Source of the DNA: an uncultured Alphaproteobacteria bacterium
Lineage (GTDB): Bacteria; Pseudomonadota; Alphaproteobacteria; RF32; CAG-239
Length of the DNA: 5,903 nucleotides
Assembly (NCBI GenBank): GCA_946618745.1
Contig: CAMOLN010000072.1
Location: 1 to 5,903, forward strand
Direction: 5' to 3'
A model generated the notes under the pieces. It was not told where the DNA came from and made no database searches. It saw nothing but the letters and a program-made list of their open reading frames with translations. Of this stretch, positions 1 to 5,187 are shown piece after piece. Made by a program: the position numbers and the translations under genes. Position 1 is the first letter of the stretch. Each line of letters starts with the position of its first letter.

Positions 1-1
1 G

Positions 2-46
2 GGAGATAAACGCCCGAAGCCGGTAAAAGGTTTGAAGAGAAAATAA
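2..46 (+). CDS. possible C-terminal tail of a plus-strand gene (cut by window edge)
   Basis: One plus-strand frame is open from the window edge to a TAA at 44-46 and encodes GDKRPKPVKGLKRK. The lysine/arginine-rich ending resembles the tail of a nucleic-acid-binding protein, and the hairpin at 59-86 follows 12 bases after the stop, as a terminator would. This is only 14 codons, so an open frame by chance is quite possible, and no family can be named. If real, the gene converges on the minus-strand gene ending at 95. Confidence 0.3.
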   Translation, partial: GDKRPKPVKGLKRK

Positions 47-50
47 CGAC

Positions 51-87
51 AAAAAAAGAGAGGGGCAAACGTAAGTTTGTCCCTCTT
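51..87 (-). terminator. intrinsic terminator of the 209-residue orphan gene, possibly bidirectional
   Basis: Read on the minus strand, the arm AGAGGGACAAAC (86 to 75), a TTAC loop (74-71) and the arm GTTTGCCCCTCT (70 to 59) form a 12-position stem with one A-C mismatch (80/65). A run of seven T (57-51) follows. It begins 8 bases after the TGA stop of the gene ending at 95. On the plus strand the mismatch becomes a G-U pair and the stem is followed by TTAATTTT, so it could also weakly terminate a converging plus-strand gene. Confidence 0.8.
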
Positions 88-94
88 AATTTTC

Positions 95-724
95 TCAGGC
101 GGCAATCGCTCGGCGAAGCTCAATTTGGAGCGGAAAGTTGAATATTCCGCAATTGAGTTGACGAAATAACTGTCGCCAGGTCAGGCGACTTTGTTTGATG
201 CTGTTATGTAACAACCAACGATACGAATGCCAGTTAGCGAGGGTGATGTGATTGACAGCCTCTATGTAAAGGTGCTTATCAATCAGACTTTGGCAGAACT
301 GCCGCACTTGCATAGGGGTGGTAAACATATCATCCCAAAGTGCGCGACGAGGATTACCTTTCTCATCAACACTCTCCAAGAGCACAAAGGTAACCTTGGC
401 AACTTGGGAACGAAGGTTAGTTTTCACCAATAACCTTGCATTGGCCGAGAAGAAATCCCAGACCGATTGTGTCATTTGATAGTGCTCGTTGAGCACCCGT
501 TGCAAGGCAACCTTGGCAAGTTGCTGGTAGGCAAAGACTGACTCCTTTGCCACATCCGCCCCGAAATCGGCCATAAACTGCATGAATTTGTCAGTTTCGG
601 CGATAGGAAGCAATGTCATCTTGACAACTTCCGTCAAACCTTTTTCATGGCAGACTTGCGCCAGTTCGGTAACATCTTTTCCACTGCGATCGGCTATGAC
701 AGCCAATAGTACTTTTGATTTCAT
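95..724 (-). CDS. uncharacterised protein, third member of a tandem paralogous family (209 aa)
   Basis: I do not recognise this protein. The start at 724 (MKSKVLLAV) was chosen over an in-frame ATG at 793 because its N-terminus then aligns with both neighbours and it sits just after the same AT-rich leader; the extra 23 upstream residues match neither paralog. No signal peptide or membrane segment is apparent, so it is probably cytoplasmic. Shared family features are a hydrophobic N-terminal strand (residues 4-11), LLPI (38-41), the core block 47-77 with F47, G55, Y66, L69 and A73, then WDFFSANA (89-96), G123, W130, VRQFC (140-144) and a terminal LRRAIAA. The block matches the 254-residue neighbour at 14 of 31 positions without gaps. 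The C-terminal third is tryptophan-rich (W165, W170, W183), as in that neighbour. It appears to be transcribed alone, with its own leader and terminator. Family membership is seen directly in the sequence; function is unknown. Confidence 0.85.
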   Translation of the reverse strand: MKSKVLLAVIADRSGKDVTELAQVCHEKGLTEVVKMTLLPIAETDKFMQFMADFGADVAKESVFAYQQLAKVALQRVLNEHYQMTQSVWDFFSANARLLVKTNLRSQVAKVTFVLLESVDEKGNPRRALWDDMFTTPMQVRQFCQSLIDKHLYIEAVNHITLANWHSYRWLLHNSIKQSRLTWRQLFRQLNCGIFNFPLQIELRRAIAA

Positions 725-748
725 AATTATACGTTTTAAAATTAATAA
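725..748 (-). promoter_or_regulatory. AT-rich leader without Shine-Dalgarno, shared family element
   Basis: The 24 bases before the ATG contain TATTAATTTTAAA (747 to 735) and TATAAT (731 to 726), the latter one base from the start codon. No purine-rich Shine-Dalgarno is present. The TATTAATTTWAAW element occurs at almost the same distance before the other two family genes. TATTAA could be a -10 box giving a leader of roughly 10 bases; I could not identify a convincing -35 box. The promoter role is inference. Confidence 0.5.
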
Positions 749-804
749 TTTTTTTAACGTGGGGAATTTAATACAGCTTTCGCTAAAATGCAAGTGGTTT
801 TTAC

Positions 805-852
805 AAAAAAAAATACGGGGAGCGAACCTAACGGTTCGTCCCCTTTTTTTTT
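805..852 (-). terminator. intrinsic terminator of the 254-residue orphan gene, symmetric
   Basis: On the minus strand GGGGACGAACC (843 to 833), loop GTTA (832-829) and GGTTCGCTCCCC (828 to 817) make an 11-bp stem with one bulged C (822). GTA and then nine T (813-805) follow. On the plus strand the stem is followed by nine T (844-852), so it could work in both directions. It begins 7 bases past the TAA of the gene ending at 851. The 27-base hairpin matches the one at 1742-1768 at all but one loop base. Confidence 0.88.
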
Positions 853-1615
853 AAATGCCGCGACCGCAAATCGCTTTTTTTATTTCCCGTTTTTCTTTCA
901 ACCGGCGGAAGAACCCTTTTTGGGTACATACTCGGCTGAAAAAGTCATCCCAGCAGTGGTATGGTTCAATAAAATTTGAGAGCCAAATTTTGTTGTGGGG
1001 CCACTGCTCGGGGGTGGCGAGAATCTCGTAGAGCTCCATCCGATCAAAAAGATCGCAGCAAAATTCGCGGGCTTTTTTGAGGGAGGTTTTGCACTCACTT
1101 CCCCACATGTAGTCGCCGATCGCTCTGCCATTCTCATCAGATTGGGTAATGATGCCACGGCAGATTCTTTCCGCATGGTCGCGAAGCTGAGCTCTCTGCC
1201 ACATCAACTTGGCATTGGCCTCGTAAAAGTCCCAGCAATCTTGAGTCATCAGGCCTCGTTGGTCATAATATGTCGAATACTGCCGGTATTTCACGGGCAA
1301 AGTATCGACAACAGAAATTGGTTCATGCAACACCGCTCCGCAAGAGAGGCGCTGCATGGCAATCTCTGCCAAGATATCGTAGCATTCTCCGGACTCTTGG
1401 CTGATGAACTCGCCGAACATTGCCATCAAGGCCATAAAATCGTCGCCGATGTACCATCCGCGGATGTCTTGCCCAGTGGGGCGCACGATGATGGGGAGAA
1501 TAACCTCGTCCATCAATTTTACCATTCCGCCGTTGTTGTAAATGGCGGTGATTTCATTTTCATCCTTGCGGCTGGTGGTGGCGATGGCAACCAAAAAAAA
1601 ATTTTTTTCTTTCAT
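851..1615 (-). CDS. uncharacterised protein, second member of the tandem paralogous family (254 aa)
   Basis: I do not recognise this protein. It is the longest family member. Family landmarks are an N-terminal hydrophobic strand (FFLVAIA, 6-12), ILPI (39-42), the core block 60-90 (F60, G68, Y79, L82, EIAMQR at 84-89), WDFYEANA (128-135), G163, W171, AREFC (182-186), W205, W211, W222, and a basic IKKAI end (245-249). Two insertions relative to the 209-residue paralog are visible: about 12 residues at 45-58, and about 25 residues at roughly 95-122 with a tyrosine-rich stretch (Y110, Y113, Y116, Y117). It has ten cysteines and no signal peptide, suggesting a cytoplasmic protein. The first codons contain a run of seven A followed by nine T, a possible slippage site. 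It has its own SD-less leader and terminator. Coding status is supported by conservation with both neighbours; function is unknown. Confidence 0.88.
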   Translation of the reverse strand: MKEKNFFLVAIATTSRKDENEITAIYNNGGMVKLMDEVILPIIVRPTGQDIRGWYIGDDFMALMAMFGEFISQESGECYDILAEIAMQRLSCGAVLHEPISVVDTLPVKYRQYSTYYDQRGLMTQDCWDFYEANAKLMWQRAQLRDHAERICRGIITQSDENGRAIGDYMWGSECKTSLKKAREFCCDLFDRMELYEILATPEQWPHNKIWLSNFIEPYHCWDDFFSRVCTQKGFFRRLKEKREIKKAICGRGI

Positions 1616-1638
1616 TTTTTTATAATTTAAATTAATAA
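1616..1638 (-). promoter_or_regulatory. AT-rich leader without Shine-Dalgarno, shared family element
   Basis: The 23 bases before the ATG contain TATTAATTTAAAT (1637 to 1625) and TATAAA (1624 to 1619), then three more A directly before the start. There is no Shine-Dalgarno. The spacing and the TATTAATTT core match the leaders at 725-748 and 2369-2392. It may be a -10 box with a very short leader, or an A/U-rich ribosome-loading sequence; the sequence alone does not decide. Confidence 0.5.
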
Positions 1639-1651
1639 TATTATCTTATTC

Positions 1652-1661
1652 TTATCGATAA
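1652..1661. promoter_or_regulatory. perfect 10-bp palindrome upstream of the 254-residue gene
   Basis: TTATCGATAA reads the same on both strands and lies 37-46 bases before the start codon, in the otherwise AT-rich and featureless stretch 1639-1735. Such a site could be an operator, but it is short, partly explained by AT-rich composition, and not obviously repeated before the other two paralogs. Confidence 0.15.
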
Positions 1662-1735
1662 CACAAAATTTTGTCTAACGCAAGAAAAATTTTAAATTGA
1701 ATTTATATTAAATGTTTATGATAATTACAGAATTA

Positions 1736-1777
1736 AAAAAAGGGGAGCGAACCTTACGGTTCGTCCCCTCTTTTTTT
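1736..1777 (-). terminator. intrinsic terminator of the 196-residue orphan gene, symmetric
   Basis: On the minus strand GGGGACGAACC (1768 to 1758), loop GTAA (1757-1754) and GGTTCGCTCCCC (1753 to 1742) form an 11-bp stem with one bulged C (1747), directly followed by six T (1741-1736). It starts 9 bases past the TGA of the gene ending at 1778. The plus-strand reading also ends in a T-rich run (1769-1778), so it may act both ways. The hairpin differs from that at 817-843 only in one loop base (1755 versus 830). Confidence 0.88.
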
Positions 1778-2368
1778 TCAGCTTGCTTTTCTGATGGCTC
1801 TGCGTATTGTTCTATGTTCAGAGCCTCTTGTCTTATCTAGTGCTTGTTGCAAGACTTGCCGGCAAAAATCGCGCACCTCGGTTAACTGCGGAGGCGTGTC
1901 ACTTTTGTAATTCCAACACAGTTTATTCAACGGCTCGCCTGAGGAGGGAGAATTTTGGATGATTGTAAGGGCAATATCACGAGTCATCTTATTTTCCAAC
2001 AACCGTAAGGCATTAGAGCAGTAACATTGATAGTCAATGTCACCAAAGAAATTGCTGTCAGAGAAATAATCTGACCAGAAGCTATCCAGCAAATCCATAT
2101 AGATTGATCTCATAGCAATTTCGCCAAGAAATTGATATCCTTCAGGGTAACTTTGGGCAATTTCCGCTCCGTTTTGCGTAAGATATTGCTTGAATCTGTT
2201 GCAACTTCGTAACTTGAAAGAGTTGTTTACGCATCTTTTCCCCAAGTCTTTCGTGGGGGGAAAAATTGAGACTATTACTCCGGATAAACCTGAACGGCGA
2301 AAAGTCGCCTCGACATCAGTTTGATTAACCCCAGGCAACAGCGCCAGGACTTCAAAAAATTTTTCCAT
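1778..2368 (-). CDS. uncharacterised protein, first member of the tandem paralogous family (196 aa)
   Basis: I do not recognise this protein. It is the shortest and most diverged of the three. The core block at 59-89 aligns without gaps with the 254-residue neighbour (11 of 31 identical: F59, G67, I70, Q72, E76, Y78, L81 and EIAM at 83-86). Further landmarks are NA at 119-120 after an aromatic/cysteine stretch (YQCYC, 113-117), G144, W152, VRDFC (165-169) and the basic end IRRAI (188-192). It lacks the tryptophan-rich C-terminal segment of the other two: only about 27 residues follow the FC motif. No signal peptide or membrane helix is evident. It follows the terminator of the hflK-hflC-degP-holC operon and has its own leader, so it is probably an independent unit. 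Function is unknown. Confidence 0.85.
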   Translation of the reverse strand: MEKFFEVLALLPGVNQTDVEATFRRSGLSGVIVSIFPPTKDLGKRCVNNSFKLRSCNRFKQYLTQNGAEIAQSYPEGYQFLGEIAMRSIYMDLLDSFWSDYFSDSNFFGDIDYQCYCSNALRLLENKMTRDIALTIIQNSPSSGEPLNKLCWNYKSDTPPQLTEVRDFCRQVLQQALDKTRGSEHRTIRRAIRKAS

Positions 2369-2392
2369 ATTATAATAATTTTAAATTAATAT
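2369..2392 (-). promoter_or_regulatory. AT-rich leader without Shine-Dalgarno, shared family element
   Basis: The 24 bases before the ATG contain TATTAATTTAAAA (2391 to 2379), and a perfect TATAAT (2374 to 2369) abuts the start codon. No Shine-Dalgarno is seen. TATAAT is too close to the ATG to be the -10 box for this start, so TATTAA is the better -10 candidate. A TTGCCA (2403 to 2398) lies only 6 bases upstream of TATTAA, too near to be its -35 box. The conserved position of TATTAATTT in all three leaders is the main support. Confidence 0.5.
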
Positions 2393-2435
2393 TCGCTTGG
2401 CAAGGTTTATAATTTAAAAAAATAAAATTTGCAAT

Positions 2436-2463
2436 AAAAAAACGGCAGCTTATTTTTGCTGCC
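2436..2463 (-). terminator. intrinsic terminator of the hflK-hflC-degP-holC operon
   Basis: On the minus strand GGCAGC (2463 to 2458), an 8-base A/T loop and GCTGCC (2449 to 2444) form a 6-bp perfect stem, then G and seven T (2442-2436). The first arm lies within the last codons of holC and the loop contains its TAA stop, so ribosomes finishing holC would cover the arm. It separates the operon from the orphan gene array. Confidence 0.85.
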
Positions 2464-2902
2464 ATTTACCTTGCTCGTTCTGTTGCCAATAGAAACATTC
2501 CAAGCCGCTGCCTTTGGCTGTTTTCCAAAACTCACGGGCTTTGGATAACTGCTCGGGATTGTTGCCGTCAAAGATATAAAATATCCGCTCAAAATCGGTT
2601 AATCGAGCAACATCATAATCGGCTCCGTCAACTAAAAACAATAAAGCAGCATTGTTAGGGTTGTCATCACCAGAGGTTAACCAAATCGGTTGTAATTCGG
2701 CATTGCCGTCGGCTTTGGCACCATGAGGCAGAAAAGAAGTATCATCATAAGTCCAAAGTAAAGTGTTGAGATAAGGAACACGCTCTTGGGTGCCGATTTT
2801 CAATATAATCTTTTTATTCAAAGCATAAGCCTTTTCCAGTAATATCGGCAAGGTGTGGTCTAAATCAGTTGTTTGCAGATGATAAAAGTCTAATCTGCTC
2901 AT
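2450..2902 (-). CDS. holC: DNA polymerase III chi subunit
   Basis: The chi subunit is part of the clamp-loader complex of DNA polymerase III; with psi it links the loader to single-stranded DNA-binding protein. The 150-residue length is normal for the family. Recognisable features in order are the N-terminal strand with FYHL (6-9), a helix ending in a conserved hydrophobic strand (KIILKIG, 31-37), LLW followed by SFLPHG (48-61), QPIWLT (71-76), a hydrophobic strand (ALLFLVDG, 86-93), the FERIFYIFDG stretch (104-113), AREFWK (122-127) and the aromatic YWQQ..GKW end. Its ATG overlaps the stop of the upstream protease gene by four bases (ATGA). A GGAGG (2917 to 2913) lies 10 bases before the start, within the protease gene. 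The final codons form part of the operon terminator. Its position behind a protease operon is not the usual place I associate with holC, often beside pepA, so co-transcription here is likely incidental. Confidence 0.9.
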   Translation of the reverse strand: MSRLDFYHLQTTDLDHTLPILLEKAYALNKKIILKIGTQERVPYLNTLLWTYDDTSFLPHGAKADGNAELQPIWLTSGDDNPNNAALLFLVDGADYDVARLTDFERIFYIFDGNNPEQLSKAREFWKTAKGSGLECFYWQQNEQGKWQQK

Positions 2903-4317
2903 TGAGGCTCAACCTCCGTGGCTACGGGAGTATTATCCTCGGCTGTTTCAACCGATTTTATCTCAAGATTCACGGTGTGTTCTTCTTCATTACTGATAAG
3001 CTCTATTTGCAAATTGCCATCACCGGATGAAGCATAACTAATGTAAGAGAGCACATCAGAAACAGTTGCAACCGGGTGAGAATTAACCGATTTGATAAGA
3101 TCGCCTTTTTTAATACCACGCTCGGCTGCCGGTGATCCTCTTAAAACATCGCGAACAGCAACCCCTTCTTCGCTCATATTAAAAGCAATGCCCAGATTGG
3201 GAATATACCCATCTTCAGAAAATTCTGTATTGACCACCGGCTTGGCGGCTTCTTCAACTTCCGGACGCAAAGCTGTTTGAACCGAAAAATCTTTAAGCTG
3301 TCCTGAACGCCACAAACGTAAAATTACATCGCGACCAATCGACATTTCAGCAATACGACGAGAAAAATCTTTAACATCTTTAACATCTCGGCCGTTAAGC
3401 GCGGTGATAATGTCTCCAGCCTCTAAACCGCTTTTCTGCGCCGGAGAGTCCGGCGTTACCGAAGTAATTAAAACACCACCGGAAAAAGTTTGATTTTCAC
3501 TGATTTCCAAGGTTTCGTCTTGAGAAGCAATTTTAACTCCGATCCAAGAGCGTTCAACTTTACCTTTTTCCATAAGGTTAGATATGATAAATTTAATTAA
3601 ATTAGATGGTGTCGCAAAACCAACCCCTACACTATCACCGGTGGAAGAAAATAATGCGGTGTTGATACCTACAACTTTGCCATTCATATCAAACATCGGT
3701 CCGCCAGATGAACCTTGATTAATTGCAGCATCGGTTTGGATAAAGTTGTCATATATGCCCATATCGATATCACGAGATTTGGCACTGACAATACCTGAAG
3801 AAAAACTGGTGCCTAATCCGAAAGGATTGCCGGCAGTTAAAATTAAATCACCAATTTTAAGTTCATCAGAGTCACCTAAATCGGCAAATGTCAGCGCCTC
3901 AGGATAATTGATTTTAAGCACGGCTATATCGGTCGGCTCATCATAACCTATGATCTGAGCTTCAAACTTTTGTCCGTCATGCAAGATAACATTAATCTTG
4001 TCCGAACCTTTGATAATGTGCCAATCGGTAACAATATAACCTTTGGTATCAACAATAAATCCCGAACCAAGTGAGGTTTTACCTCCATCATCAATCAAAA
4101 AATAATCGCGTAAAGCCGGATTATCTGTGACAAATTCGGCAGAAGAAGATGTCTTTTCGGCATCTTGACGCTCGGCTGACACATTAACCACAAAGGGAGA
4201 GACTTTTTCAATCAACGGAGCAAATGAAAATTTAGGCATAGTCTCGTTTTCAATCGTCTGTGCCTGCGCCGCAGAAGATAATAGTAAAGCGATATATAAA
4301 ATCAAAAATTTTTTCAT
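2899..4317 (-). CDS. degP: periplasmic Do/DegP-type serine protease with two PDZ domains
   Basis: This is a 472-residue HtrA-family protease that would degrade or hold misfolded envelope proteins in the periplasm. An N-terminal signal peptide (KK then a hydrophobic stretch 4-16, likely cut after AQA near 19) directs export. The trypsin-like domain spans about 30-250. The catalytic triad reads His100 (in IVTDWHII), Asp130 (PTDIAVLKI) and Ser204 (QGSSGGP), with GNPFGLG at 163-169. PDZ1 is about 258-345 (WIGVKI, SPAQKSGLEAGDII) and PDZ2 about 373-455 (LGIAFN, SPAAERGIKKGDLI). The consensus GNSGGP is GSSGGP here, and the usual Asn before the His is Trp; all three catalytic residues are present. 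The ATG follows the hflC TAA with no gap. A weak AAGGGA (4331 to 4326) serves as ribosome site. The hflK-hflC neighbourhood fits a joint role in envelope quality control. DegP and DegQ cannot be separated with certainty. Confidence 0.93.
   Translation of the reverse strand: MKKFLILYIALLLSSAAQAQTIENETMPKFSFAPLIEKVSPFVVNVSAERQDAEKTSSSAEFVTDNPALRDYFLIDDGGKTSLGSGFIVDTKGYIVTDWHIIKGSDKINVILHDGQKFEAQIIGYDEPTDIAVLKINYPEALTFADLGDSDELKIGDLILTAGNPFGLGTSFSSGIVSAKSRDIDMGIYDNFIQTDAAINQGSSGGPMFDMNGKVVGINTALFSSTGDSVGVGFATPSNLIKFIISNLMEKGKVERSWIGVKIASQDETLEISENQTFSGGVLITSVTPDSPAQKSGLEAGDIITALNGRDVKDVKDFSRRIAEMSIGRDVILRLWRSGQLKDFSVQTALRPEVEEAAKPVVNTEFSEDGYIPNLGIAFNMSEEGVAVRDVLRGSPAAERGIKKGDLIKSVNSHPVATVSDVLSYISYASSGDGNLQIELISNEEEHTVNLEIKSVETAEDNTPVATEVEPQ
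2913..2917 (-). promoter_or_regulatory. Shine-Dalgarno of holC
   Basis: GGAGG on the minus strand lies 10 bases before the holC ATG and inside the end of the upstream protease gene. It supports the start at 2902 and translational coupling. It also shows that this genome uses Shine-Dalgarno initiation, in contrast to the orphan family genes. Confidence 0.7.
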
Positions 4318-5187
4318 TTAGTTCTTCCCTTGAAAATATTCAAAAAATTTGCTTTCCGGTGAAATAACCATAAAGGTTTCTCCTTTATCGGAATTGAGCG
4401 ACTTTTTATAAGCCTCTAATGAGCGATAAAAAGCAAAGAACTCTGCATCCTGGCCGGCAGCTTTATTCCAAATTTCAATAGCCTGACTATCGCCTTCGCC
4501 GCGAATTATTTGAGCTTGTTTTTCGGCATCAGCAATAATTACTTTTTGTTCCCTTTCGGCTGCGGCACGAATTTTTTGTGCTTCCTGTTGACCGGTGGCA
4601 CGAAATTCTTTAGCATCACGCTCACGCTCGGTTTTCATGCGAGCATTGATAGCCTGCAATACTTCTAAAGGCAAATCGGCACGACGAATGCGAACATCGG
4701 CAACATTAACCCCGATTTGTTCGGCGTCTTTTTTTACCGCATTGGAAATATCATTCATAATTTGAGTGCGCTTTTGAGATAATAATTCTTGCAAAGTGAT
4801 ACGTCCCAAAACCTTACGCACTGAAGAATTGACAATCTCTTCCAATTTTGACTGAGCTTGAACTTCGGTGCGGACGGTTTGGTAAAACTTGAGCGGATTG
4901 GTAATGCGATAGCGAGTAAAGCTGTCAACATCCAAACGTTTTTTATCGTTCAAAACGACTTCCTGAGCCGGCGGATCAAGGTTAAGCAAACGATTTTCGT
5001 AGATAACCACCCTTTGAATAAACGGAATTTTCATCTTTAGACCGGGAGTTTTGATTTCACGCATCGGTTCACCAAATTGCAAAACAATCGCCTGTTCGGT
5101 TTGATTAACCACAAATAGGGATTCTGCGCCGAGTATGACCAACACGGCAACGACAATAACTATGGCTGCTTGTATTTTGTTTGACAT
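4318..5187 (-). CDS. hflC: HflC, FtsH-regulating SPFH/band 7 membrane protein
   Basis: HflC pairs with HflK in a large membrane assembly on the periplasmic face of the inner membrane that encloses FtsH and modulates its proteolysis. The 289-residue length is typical. An N-terminal membrane anchor covers about 7-28, followed by the SPFH/band 7 domain (V27 to about 185) with QAIVLQFGEP (32-41) and TPGLKMKIPF (47-56). The HflC-typical RRADLP (168-173) leads into NARMKTERERDAKEFRA (181-197), the charged coiled coil 186-228, GEGDSQA (230-236) and FFAFYRSLEAYKKSL (250-264). The start is supported by AAGGAG (5200 to 5195) 7 bases upstream. It overlaps the hflK stop by one base (TAATG) and is followed at once by the degP-type gene. 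Confidence 0.95.
   Translation of the reverse strand: MSNKIQAAIVIVVAVLVILGAESLFVVNQTEQAIVLQFGEPMREIKTPGLKMKIPFIQRVVIYENRLLNLDPPAQEVVLNDKKRLDVDSFTRYRITNPLKFYQTVRTEVQAQSKLEEIVNSSVRKVLGRITLQELLSQKRTQIMNDISNAVKKDAEQIGVNVADVRIRRADLPLEVLQAINARMKTERERDAKEFRATGQQEAQKIRAAAEREQKVIIADAEKQAQIIRGEGDSQAIEIWNKAAGQDAEFFAFYRSLEAYKKSLNSDKGETFMVISPESKFFEYFQGKN

Noticed and set aside
725..793. N-terminal extension of the 209-residue gene to an ATG at 793
   Set aside because: The 23 extra residues have no counterpart in the paralogs and would place the conserved AT-rich leader inside the coding region; the start at 724 aligns with the family.
995..1630. Long plus-strand open frame of 211 codons
   Set aside because: It lies opposite the 254-residue gene, whose frame is supported by two paralogs; it resembles no family I recognise and is best seen as a shadow frame.
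817..1768. Hairpin pair as a CRISPR array or as terminal inverted repeats of a mobile element
   Set aside because: There are only two near-identical copies almost 900 bases apart with a gene between, each a self-complementary terminator with T runs; no transposase, spacer structure or target duplication is visible.
95..2368. Toxin-antitoxin or phage-defence operon
   Set aside because: The three genes are paralogs with individual terminators, not a co-transcribed pair of unlike proteins, and no nuclease, ATPase or DNA-binding motif is recognisable; the sequence gives no positive support for such a role.
2369..2374. Perfect TATAAT directly before the ATG of the 196-residue gene as its -10 box
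   Set aside because: Transcription from it would begin inside the coding region, after the start codon, and no suitable downstream ATG would preserve the conserved N-terminus.
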